NCBI GenBank assembly: GCA_050116035.1
Contig: JASFPJ010000186.1
Coordinates: 1 to 6,633, forward strand
DNA from: SOIA01 sp050116035
GTDB taxonomy: Bacteria > Acidobacteriota > Aminicenantia > Aminicenantales > Aminicenantaceae
DNA: 6,633 nucleotides
Direction of reading: 5' to 3'
Shown here piece by piece: positions 1 through 5,642 of this stretch (its first letter is position 1; each line of letters starts with the position of its first letter). A model generated the notes under the pieces. That model was not told the origin of the DNA. It did not search any database and saw nothing but the letters and a program-made list of their open reading frames with translations. The position numbers were made by a program, and so were the translations under genes.

Positions 1-479
1 AAGGGAAACGGCTTTCTTCTTTTGGAGATCCTTTCGATGTCCCTTCTTCCCTTTCCAAGTTCAAGGATATGCCCATGATGAAAATGCCTCTGCGTTTCGA
101 CCGCTCGAAGAGAAACTCTTTGTATATAATCAATCCTCATAAAAACGAGATATATGTTTACCGGGATCAATGTCTGGAAAAAATCATCAAAGGTAAGAGC
201 AAGTGGTTCGAACGCGAGGAGGCCCTCGTTACCAGTAAAGGTCATCTAGCCATCCTCGTCCCAGCTGTGTATGTGCTTGAACATCAGAACAGATTATTCT
301 TCACATTCCCTCCTCGGAGAGGGCGTGGATTCGGAGAGTTGACGCTTTTCGTGAATGATAAACCCGTTGCTTCCACTGAGATCATCGGAATTCCTCACGC
401 AATCGATAGTCAGGGGAGGCTCTATGTTGCCGAACAAGAGAATTTCCCCAGAGTGGTGAGATACATCGTTCAATTCTGA
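1..479 (+). CDS. 6-bladed beta-propeller (NHL-like) protein, C-terminal part
   Basis: The frame is open from the window edge (first whole codon at base 3) to a TGA at 477-479. The visible 158 residues are therefore the C-terminal end of a longer protein. The ATG at 69 is internal and should not be taken as the start. The fragment shows propeller-blade patterns: alternating short beta strands such as LYIINPHKNEIYVY, and a last blade reading DSQGRLYVAEQ followed by RVVRYIVQF. This D-x-x-G-x-LYV plus R-V-x-x-Y layout is the closing blade of NHL/6-bladed propeller proteins. These usually carry an N-terminal signal peptide or lipobox, which would lie outside the window. No catalytic residues are visible. 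The likely role is a secreted or periplasmic binding or scaffold protein, and the ligand cannot be inferred. The gene runs convergently into the isomerase-like gene, 109 bp away. The family call is fairly sure, the function unknown. Confidence 0.7.
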   Translation, partial: GKRLSSFGDPFDVPSSLSKFKDMPMMKMPLRFDRSKRNSLYIINPHKNEIYVYRDQCLEKIIKGKSKWFEREEALVTSKGHLAILVPAVYVLEHQNRLFFTFPPRRGRGFGELTLFVNDKPVASTEIIGIPHAIDSQGRLYVAEQENFPRVVRYIVQF

Positions 480-480
480 T

Positions 481-510
481 AAAGATCGGGATTGCATTTC
501 AACATTTGAC
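481..510 (+). repeat. Post-stop repeat, copy A
   Basis: This 30-bp stretch begins one base after the propeller stop codon. By eye it matches 3195-3224 at 24 of 30 positions without gaps, sharing the cores GGGATTGC, TCAAC and TTTGA. Both copies directly follow the stop codon of a plus-strand gene and lie in a convergent junction. It may be a dispersed intergenic repeat or part of a conserved 3'-end or terminator signal. Two copies in one window are suggestive but not proof. Confidence 0.45.
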
Positions 511-558
511 TTTTCCTTTGTTGCTTATTGTTGACAATAACTCAAATGTCAAATTTTT
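502..558 (+). terminator. Candidate AT-rich hairpin/terminator in a convergent junction
   Basis: ACATTTGA at 502-509 is the exact reverse complement of TCAAATGT at 542-549. In a competing register, ATTTGAC (504-510) pairs with GTCAAAT (548-554), which runs straight into a T-tract at 554-558. Inside the loop is a second palindrome, TTATTGT/ACAATAA (525-531 and 534-540). The structure follows the propeller gene and could end its transcript. The stem is AT-rich and the outer loop is long, so this is not a textbook GC-rich terminator. A recognition palindrome for a DNA-binding protein is an alternative. Confidence 0.35.
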
Positions 559-588
559 AGATGCGGCCCCTTCTTTTTATTATTCAGA

Positions 589-2163
589 TCATCCTATGAA
601 ATCCCACTCGATGTTCACTCTTTTCAGCGCATAGCCCAGCTCGCGCGTGTAGTCCCCGTAACACGTCATCCAATGGAAGCCGGGCATGCGTTTGGCGAGA
701 GTCTGGTCGTCGCACGCGTATTTGATATCTATCTGTGAGCGGCAGATGGGCAAAAACGGCGCGTCGACGATTTCCCCGAGAAGACCCACCCATCGTTTTG
801 AGGCGAAGTCGGGGATGATGTTCGTCACGACCTGCCCTTTCCTCATCTCCACTTTGGGCGCTGCGCCGTAGTCTGATTCAAAATGAGTCAGAATGCGCGC
901 GGGTTCTCGCTTTTTGCCGTCCATCTTTCTCGGGGCTGTGCAATGGGCCAGAGTAATGATTCCTTGGTGCGGGTAGGTCGGGTCGTTGAGGAACACGGGC
1001 CTCCCTGAGATATTACCCAGCAGCACGCCCGAGGGAATGACCACGAAATCCGACTCGCAGAAAGCGAGGTAGCCAGAATCGTTGAGCGTGCTTAAGGCAA
1101 GACAGGCCGAGGTCTCGGCGATGGGCATGATCGTTCCCATGCAGCCGTTGATGGTGATGGCCCTGCAGTCGGCCTTTTCCAGCAATACACGGAAGACCTG
1201 GTCAAGCAGGAAGGCATTTTCCACGAACTGAGATTTGGTCTCCAGAGTTGTTCCCGAAGACTTTAAGTATGAAGCCGCCTGCTGCCGGGCTTTTTTTACG
1301 GTTTTCTGGTCGGAGCGCGCCTCCTTGATCAGTTTGCCCAACTCTTCATAGGAGATCGTCCGGATATCGTATTTCCATATATCCCTCACCAGTTGAGGCA
1401 CGACTCCCTTCGGTTGTGACCAGGCTCCGGGCCCGCCAACCGCCAGGATTCGTGTGCCCAAAGTGTTTCGAAGCCCGAACAGGGCGCGCAGTCGCCAGAG
1501 GATTTCCTCTTGACTGTCTATCACAATATCGTCATCATCAACACTTTTGACGGCGAGCGTATCCGTATGTTGTCTGAGATAGCGGGGACTGATGATTTCA
1601 TACCAGAGGTAGACAGGGCCTGACTTATGGCGGCAGAAAAAAATCATGTCTTTTCCCGCTTTTTCCAGCTCGTGGAAGACATCCATCCATCCTCCCGCTG
1701 GGTAAACCAATATCACATGAGCTGTGGAAAGGTCGTTTATTGTCGATAAATCCTTTGTTCCGCGAACACGAGATATAGGAAGAAAATCGACGGGGAAATC
1801 CGCATCTGCCCGAAGTTTCTTCAGTTCGCTTTGAATCCGGGCCGCTTCTTCCTCTGCGTCCCTTTGGTTTTGGATAGCTCCCCATGCTCGCCAGCTCGTT
1901 TGAGGCCTGCGCTTAGGTGTGCTGTAAACGAGGATGGGTTTGACCTTTAAGGGGAGTTTCTTAAAGACAGACTCCTCGGCCTCGTTGGCCGCTAATATGG
2001 GCCAGGAGAGTCCGCTGAGCGCCATGCCTCCCAGAGCTGTGGCTCCTAGGCCTTTGAGAAATGTCCGGCGGGTCAGGGCTTCGTTTCCGGGTGGGATAGA
2101 CTCTCCGCAGGGACAGCAATGCGGTTGAGCCATATTTTTGTGTCCGAGTCTATTTTTTTTCAT
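589..2163 (-). CDS. Tat-exported L-fucose/arabinose isomerase-like protein
   Basis: The 524-aa protein has a twin-arginine signal: TRRTFLK at residues 31-37, a hydrophobic stretch at about 38-57 (GLGATALGGMALSGL) and a likely signal-peptidase site near A58/A59. An unusual 30-residue leader with HCCPC (15-19) precedes the arginines. The mature protein follows the COG2407 pattern of L-fucose isomerase and relatives. NGCMG (339-343), LNDSG (360-364), the acidic CESD (369-372), GRPVFLND (387-394), AHCTAP (406-411) and GFHWMTCYGD (495-504) lie where that family has its metal-binding and C-terminal domain signatures. E370, D394, H407 and H497 are candidate metal or active-site residues by pattern. 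GAAAGGA on the minus strand (complement of 2172-2178) sits 8 nt before the ATG and supports this start over M11. Family members usually interconvert aldoses and ketoses in the cytoplasm, so export suggests a different substrate or a derived function. It is transcribed divergently from the TPR gene. The fold call is good, the activity uncertain. Confidence 0.75.
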   Translation of the reverse strand: MKKNRLGHKNMAQPHCCPCGESIPPGNEALTRRTFLKGLGATALGGMALSGLSWPILAANEAEESVFKKLPLKVKPILVYSTPKRRPQTSWRAWGAIQNQRDAEEEAARIQSELKKLRADADFPVDFLPISRVRGTKDLSTINDLSTAHVILVYPAGGWMDVFHELEKAGKDMIFFCRHKSGPVYLWYEIISPRYLRQHTDTLAVKSVDDDDIVIDSQEEILWRLRALFGLRNTLGTRILAVGGPGAWSQPKGVVPQLVRDIWKYDIRTISYEELGKLIKEARSDQKTVKKARQQAASYLKSSGTTLETKSQFVENAFLLDQVFRVLLEKADCRAITINGCMGTIMPIAETSACLALSTLNDSGYLAFCESDFVVIPSGVLLGNISGRPVFLNDPTYPHQGIITLAHCTAPRKMDGKKREPARILTHFESDYGAAPKVEMRKGQVVTNIIPDFASKRWVGLLGEIVDAPFLPICRSQIDIKYACDDQTLAKRMPGFHWMTCYGDYTRELGYALKRVNIEWDFIG

Positions 2164-2433
2164 TTGGATATTCCTTTCACCAGTAACTTATTTACACTCA
2201 TTTTCTGGAAAAGTAAATGGTGACGGTAAACATAGCTCGGACGATCGATGTCTTCTGGATTGAATCATAACATCCGGTATTTGAGATGCGCGTCATTTGC
2301 AAACCAGGTCCAGAGATAATAGAAACATCAAATGTTGAATTGAGGCTCCATTTTGAGGGAAAGGAAATTGTATTCAACATTCAATTGTGCGAAGATAGAT
2401 AATCGGAAAATGATATTGATTAAAAGAAAGTTT
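2164..2433. other. Divergent intergenic region between the Tat protein and TPR genes
   Basis: These 270 bp separate two divergent start codons and must hold both promoters. I see no convincing pair of -35 and -10 hexamers. GATAAT occurs at 2315-2320 and 2398-2403 as possible -10 elements for the TPR gene, but neither has a good -35 at 16-18 bp. The stretch contains the inverted repeat at 2331-2381. If translation began at one of the upstream TTG codons (2353 or 2368), the last 80 bp would be coding. I see no RNA gene. Confidence 0.5.
2331..2381. repeat. Perfect 10-bp inverted repeat upstream of the TPR gene
   Basis: AATGTTGAAT at 2331-2340 and ATTCAACATT at 2372-2381 are exact reverse complements with 31 bp between them. 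On the minus strand the left arm extends into TTCAACATTTGA (2328-2339), a 12-mer also found at 498-509 in the first convergent junction. The position 53-103 bp before the TPR start codon would suit an operator or an mRNA leader hairpin. No regulator is suggested by the neighbours. Confidence 0.35.
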
Positions 2434-3195
2434 ATGAAGGCCGAAAAAGTCTTACTGCTCTTAACCTTATGCGCGTTTCTGATTTCATGCGCCTCATCTC
2501 AAGCCAAAACCGAACAGAAGCAGGCACAGGATTTCCAGAGTCAGTATGAGCGGGCGCTCGTCGCCATGAGTTATAATTTGTTTGATGAGGCCATAAAATA
2601 TCTGAACAATGCCCTCACTTTATCCCCCAGCCATTATCATTCCCATTTTCTTCTGGCTGTGGCCTATTCCCAGAAGGGGGATTATAAAGAGGCGGCCGCG
2701 GCTTTTGAAAAAAGCCTGGAATTAAAACCGGGGAATCCAGAGGCTCATCTCAAGCTGGCTGATGTCTATCGACATTTGAATCTCATGGAGAAGGCTGAGG
2801 AACATTATAAGAAAGCATTGGCTATCGATAGCCATACAATCGCCAGCTTCAATCTGGCTGTGCTTTACTATGAGCGGGGCGAGCTGGACCAGGCCCTTCA
2901 GTATGCTGAGAAATCGATCCAAGATGGGAATCTTTCGGCTCAGGTTTTTAATCTTCAAGGAGTTCTTTTAAACCAGATGAAGCGGTACTCGGAGGCCATC
3001 ACCAGTTTTCAAAATGTCTTAAGGATTGATCCCAACCACGCGGTCGCGGCTATCAACATGGCTGTCGCCTACTTCAATATCAATGACCTCAACAAAGCGC
3101 GTGAGATTCTCCTGAAGATTCATCCGAACGTTCAGGAACAGGAACTCAAGGATAGAATCAACGAGTTGTTGGAAAAAATCAAAAAATATAAATAG
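2434..3195 (+). CDS. TPR-repeat lipoprotein
   Basis: From the ATG at 2434 the product has 253 residues. It opens with a lipoprotein signal peptide: K2/K5, hydrophobic 6-17, and lipobox L16-I17-S18-C19, with C19 the lipidated cysteine. Ala at +2 fits outer-membrane sorting by the E. coli rule. The rest is six tetratricopeptide repeats of about 34 residues (roughly 34-67, 68-101, 102-135, 136-167, 168-201, 202-235) with the usual A/G/Y/P pattern, for example AVAYSQKGDYKEAAAAFEKS and a P-x-N/H turn at several ends, then a basic helix (236-253). TPR arrays bind partner proteins, so this is probably an envelope scaffold, partner unknown. The start is uncertain. ATG 2410 is in frame, and TTG codons at 2353 and 2368 are each preceded 7 nt upstream by GAGG-type sequences. 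Only 2434 gives a signal peptide of normal length (18 residues), but it has just a weak purine-rich site. Confidence 0.8.
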   Translation: MKAEKVLLLLTLCAFLISCASSQAKTEQKQAQDFQSQYERALVAMSYNLFDEAIKYLNNALTLSPSHYHSHFLLAVAYSQKGDYKEAAAAFEKSLELKPGNPEAHLKLADVYRHLNLMEKAEEHYKKALAIDSHTIASFNLAVLYYERGELDQALQYAEKSIQDGNLSAQVFNLQGVLLNQMKRYSEAITSFQNVLRIDPNHAVAAINMAVAYFNINDLNKAREILLKIHPNVQEQELKDRINELLEKIKKYK

Positions 3196-3224
3196 AAGAT
3201 AGGGATTGCCTCTCAACCTTTGAT
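3195..3224 (+). repeat. Post-stop repeat, copy B
   Basis: This is the second copy of the 30-bp sequence at 481-510 (24 of 30 identical by eye). It starts at the last base of the TPR gene's TAG and fills most of the 34-bp convergent gap before the end of the deacylase gene. No strong hairpin is visible in the gap, so if this junction has a terminator, this element is the candidate. Confidence 0.4.
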
Positions 3225-3229
3225 GCGTT

Positions 3230-4903
3230 TCACCTTGTCAACACCTTTCCAGGTCTTTTCCAGGTCAGTTCTCCCTTGTCGACAACAAACGTCCCGTTCA
3301 CCATCACAAACTCGATTCCCTCGGCGTACTGGTGAGGTTCAAAGAAGGTGGCTGTGTCTTTAATAGTGTTCAGGTCGAAAACAACAAGGTCGGCGTGGAA
3401 TCCCTCCCGGATCATCCCTCTATCACGAAGGCCCATAATCTGTGCGGGGAGTGATGTCGAGGCCCGGACCGCATTCTCGAGAGATATGGCCTTTCTTTCA
3501 AGGGCATAATGCCTGATTTTGCGGGGGAATGTTCCATAGTATCGGGCGTGGACCGGTCCGTCTTCAGGAAGGGCAATACTGGCATCCGAGGATGTGGCTA
3601 TCCAGGGCTGGGCAGAGAACGCTTCAATATCTATCTCAGACATTGAAAACCCGCGCATCCTCGCACCTCCTCGTCTGTTTGGATATCCCCCCATCTGCAG
3701 TTTTATGGCCATGTCTGCGGCAGATATTTTGTGCTCTTCAGCAAGCTGGGCAAGCTTTTTCCCGATATAAGACTTATCCGGGTAATCCATGATTATGATA
3801 TTCTCTGCGCCGCCTCTCCAGTTGAGCGCATGTTTGATATCGACGTATAATTCTTTTCTTTTTTCAGGATCTTCCAGCACTTTTTTCAGCTCTTCCTGAG
3901 GATTTCTGCCGAGCGCCCATCGGGGAATCAGGACGGTTGATCCGTCACTTCCGGATGAATTATACGGATAGCAATCCGCCCAGATGTCCACTCCCTGGGC
4001 GCGTGCCTCATTAATCAGTCGAATGATGGCTCGGCTTCCACCCCAGAAATCTGCGCCTCTGGCTTTAATGTGCGCCGCGACGACCGTTGCTCCTGTGCGT
4101 TTCCCGACTTCAATCAGTTCGAGAATGTTCTCCAGCATGTTCGGAGGCCCTGGCTCATCCTGGCTGGGCACATACCACATAGGGGAGAGGCCTGAAGCAC
4201 GCTCGTGCGCAAAATAAATGCCTTCGTAGGGGACGATTTCTTTCACCAGGGCAACAACTTCATCGACCGTGCTCCAAATGCTGGGCACGTATTCGAGACC
4301 GGTGGACATTCCTGCTGCCCCTTCTTCCATCGCTTTGTGGATGAGTGCCTGCATCTGGCGGATTTCTTCCTGGGTTGCGGGCCTTCGAGAATCGTCTTTC
4401 ATCACGTATCTGCGGACCGTGTTATGCCCTATTAAGAGTAAGGCATTCGGGCCGATTCCTTTTTGGGTGAGCACTTCTTTTTGTTTTTTTATGGAAAGAG
4501 GTGAACCCCCGCATTGATTGGAGATCAGAGTCGTTACTCCTTGGCTGATGAAGTTCGGCGCAAAATACCGTTTCTCATTCTCGCCAGTCCAGACCTTCTC
4601 GCTGTTGACCCGGTCATAGGCATGGGTGTGGATGTCAATAAAGCCAGGAGAGATGATTTTTCCCTCGATATCGATTATCTTTGCCGCTTTGACTTTATTT
4701 TTGAATCGGCCCACAGCAGCAATTTTTCCGTCTCTAACTCCAACATCTGCGTAAAAACAGGGATTGCCCGTTCCGTCCAAAACTCTGCCGTTTATGAAGA
4801 GTACGTCAAATGACTCGCCTTTCTGAGCGGATAAGAAATAGGGGCTGGCCAGGAAGAGAAGAGTGGCCATACAAACAATTGAAAGAATTTTGATATTTTT
4901 CAT
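3230..4903 (-). CDS. N-acyl-D-amino-acid deacylase (D-aminoacylase), Sec-exported
   Basis: This 557-aa amidohydrolase-superfamily enzyme should hydrolyse N-acyl-D-amino acids to a carboxylate and a free D-amino acid. A Sec signal peptide occupies residues 1-26 (MKNIKILSI, hydrophobic core, LSA|QK), placing it outside the cytoplasm. The family layout is complete: N-terminal beta segment (FDVLFINGRVLDGTG), metal motif GFIDIHTHAYD with H92/H94, metal-bridging C131 in NQCGGSP, STGLEYVP, H233 in FAHERASG, H278 in AAHIKARG, DCYPYNSSG, and catalytic D440 in ATSSDAS. The C-terminal block has YYGTFPR, LRDRGMIREG, ADLVVFD and VMVNGTFVVDKG. These match the H/H/C/H/H/D set known for the Alcaligenes D-aminoacylase. 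The start at 4903 is chosen because GGAG (complement of 4910-4913) lies 6 nt upstream; an ATG at 4915 adds four residues but has no Shine-Dalgarno sequence. Acyl and amino-acid preference cannot be read from sequence. The gene is convergent with the TPR gene and divergent from the GNAT gene. Confidence 0.9.
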   Translation of the reverse strand: MKNIKILSIVCMATLLFLASPYFLSAQKGESFDVLFINGRVLDGTGNPCFYADVGVRDGKIAAVGRFKNKVKAAKIIDIEGKIISPGFIDIHTHAYDRVNSEKVWTGENEKRYFAPNFISQGVTTLISNQCGGSPLSIKKQKEVLTQKGIGPNALLLIGHNTVRRYVMKDDSRRPATQEEIRQMQALIHKAMEEGAAGMSTGLEYVPSIWSTVDEVVALVKEIVPYEGIYFAHERASGLSPMWYVPSQDEPGPPNMLENILELIEVGKRTGATVVAAHIKARGADFWGGSRAIIRLINEARAQGVDIWADCYPYNSSGSDGSTVLIPRWALGRNPQEELKKVLEDPEKRKELYVDIKHALNWRGGAENIIIMDYPDKSYIGKKLAQLAEEHKISAADMAIKLQMGGYPNRRGGARMRGFSMSEIDIEAFSAQPWIATSSDASIALPEDGPVHARYYGTFPRKIRHYALERKAISLENAVRASTSLPAQIMGLRDRGMIREGFHADLVVFDLNTIKDTATFFEPHQYAEGIEFVMVNGTFVVDKGELTWKRPGKVLTR

Positions 4904-4909
4904 TTTAGA

Positions 4910-4913
4910 CTCC
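4910..4913 (-). promoter_or_regulatory. Ribosome binding site that decides the deacylase start
   Basis: Read on the minus strand this is GGAG, followed by TCTAAA and the ATG at 4903. The 6-nt spacing is ideal for a Shine-Dalgarno site. The alternative ATG at 4915 overlaps this site and has only AAACC upstream. Confidence 0.65.
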
Positions 4914-4949
4914 ATAATGGTTTAGTTATATATTTACCGGTTGGTCGTT

Positions 4950-4978
4950 ATTTTATCAGTAATTAGAAAAAAAGTTAA
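4950..4978 (-). promoter_or_regulatory. Candidate sigma-70 promoter for the deacylase gene
   Basis: On the minus strand the -35 reads TTAACT (4978-4973, 4 of 6 to consensus). After exactly 17 bp comes TAAAAT (4955-4950, 5 of 6), preceded by TGA, which makes an extended -10 (TGnTAAAAT). Transcription would start near 4943, giving a leader of about 40 nt before the ATG at 4903. This is the best promoter match in the window, though housekeeping promoter rules for this organism are assumed. Confidence 0.5.
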
Positions 4979-5022
4979 AAGTGGGAATGGGTCTGGATGA
5001 TTTTTTTGCCTCCCGCTTAAAT

Positions 5023-5070
5023 TTATACTATCATAGAGTCAATAGCGGATAGATACACCAGATTATACTA
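5023..5070 (+). promoter_or_regulatory. Paired TATACT boxes upstream of the GNAT gene
   Basis: The octamer TTATACTA occurs at 5023-5030 and again at 5063-5070, exactly 40 bp apart. Each contains TATACT, a 5-of-6 match to the -10 consensus. Neither has a recognisable -35 at normal spacing; a T-run lies 17 bp before the first. They could be alternative -10 elements for the acetyltransferase gene, with leaders of roughly 60 or 20 nt. Confidence 0.3.
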
Positions 5071-5098
5071 AGGTATGGGAGTTATTCGGGTTTAAAAA

Positions 5099-5614
5099 AT
5101 GGCTTTAGACGTGAAAATTAGAGAGTACCGTCCAAAGGATTTGAAGCAAGTTCTCGAGCTAGTCAGGGAGTTGGAGTCTGAGCTGGCGGAGAAATTCACG
5201 GATGTGAAAATTAAATCGGGGATTGATGATTACCGGAACCGGTATTTAAAAGCAGGGAACAAGTACAAAACCTTTGTCGCGGTCATTGAGGGAAAAGTGG
5301 TGGGTTATCTCATGGGCTATCCCTCGCTCGGCGCGCCTGAGGTGGACAACATGTATGACATCCTCCCCGTCTCCTCCAACTGGACTCCTCCGGAATTCTT
5401 CCTGCAAATCACTTTTGTCTCCAAACCCTTCAGGAACCAGGGAGTATCCAAAAAACTCCACAAAGAGATTATCAAGTATGTCAAAAAGCAGGGACACAAA
5501 GAAGTCTACGCCTGTATTGCCAAATGGAATGTTCCTGAGATCAAAGTTATCCGCTCCCTGAAATTCAAATTGAAGGACCTGGGATACCGGTACAGATTGA
5601 CATTAAAATTATAG
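5099..5614 (+). CDS. GNAT-family N-acetyltransferase
   Basis: A 171-aa single-domain protein of normal length for the Gcn5-related acetyltransferases, which transfer acetyl from acetyl-CoA to an amine. The fold order is visible: strand 1 and helix 1 (VKIREYRPKDLKQVLELVREL, 5-25), strands 2-3 (FVAVIEGKVVGYLMGYP, 59-75), and strand 4 with the acetyl-CoA pyrophosphate loop (ITFVSKPFRNQGVSKKL, 104-120). The loop RNQGVS (112-117) fits R/Q-x-x-G-x-G/A except for a final Ser. The closing part has N144 followed by a helix and SLKFKLKDLGYRYRL. There is no signal peptide or membrane segment, so it is cytoplasmic. The substrate (protein N-terminus, small amine or antibiotic) cannot be inferred. No strong Shine-Dalgarno sequence is close to the ATG: GGGAG (5077-5081) is 17 nt away. 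An upstream in-frame ATG at 5075 is cut off by a TAA. It is convergent with the tricorn gene, 16 bp away. Confidence 0.85.
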   Translation: MALDVKIREYRPKDLKQVLELVRELESELAEKFTDVKIKSGIDDYRNRYLKAGNKYKTFVAVIEGKVVGYLMGYPSLGAPEVDNMYDILPVSSNWTPPEFFLQITFVSKPFRNQGVSKKLHKEIIKYVKKQGHKEVYACIAKWNVPEIKVIRSLKFKLKDLGYRYRLTLKL

Positions 5615-5642
5615 GGAAAAAGGGGACAGGCTATTTTTTTTT
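5611..5642. repeat. REP-like AGGGGACAGG element at the GNAT/tricorn junction
   Basis: The 16-bp gap holds GGAAAAAGGGGACAGG. It is flanked by ATAG (5611-5614) and CTAT (5631-5634), which are reverse complements, and then a run of nine T (5634-5642). From memory, AAAAAGGGGACAGGCTA followed by a T-run resembles repeat families linked to REP-associated IS200-like (Y1) transposases in several environmental bacteria. No transposase is in the window. The element supplies the tricorn stop codon and its last three Lys codons. The T-run could also end the GNAT transcript, but the 4-bp stem is weak. Confidence 0.4.

Noticed and set aside
69..479. ATG at 69 as the start of a 136-aa protein
   Set aside because: The same frame is open without a stop to the window edge and the upstream residues continue the propeller-like sequence, so the gene is cut by the window.
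2074..2133. Lipobox or ferredoxin-like cluster in HCCPC of the isomerase-like protein
   Set aside because: No hydrophobic segment precedes the cysteines, so it is not a lipobox, and there are too few spaced cysteines for an iron-sulfur motif.
2180..2220. Minus-strand TTTACT, 17 bp, TAAATA as a promoter for the Tat protein gene
   Set aside because: The spacing is right, but the -10 matches consensus at only 3 of 6 positions and lacks an extended -10, so it is not better than chance in AT-rich DNA.
2198..2380. 60-aa minus-strand frame in the divergent spacer
   Set aside because: It has no recognisable motif and overlaps the upstream region of both neighbouring genes. I see no support for translation.
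3529..4813. Several plus-strand frames of 76-99 aa opposite the deacylase gene
   Set aside because: They are antisense shadows of a strongly conserved enzyme gene and show no family motifs.
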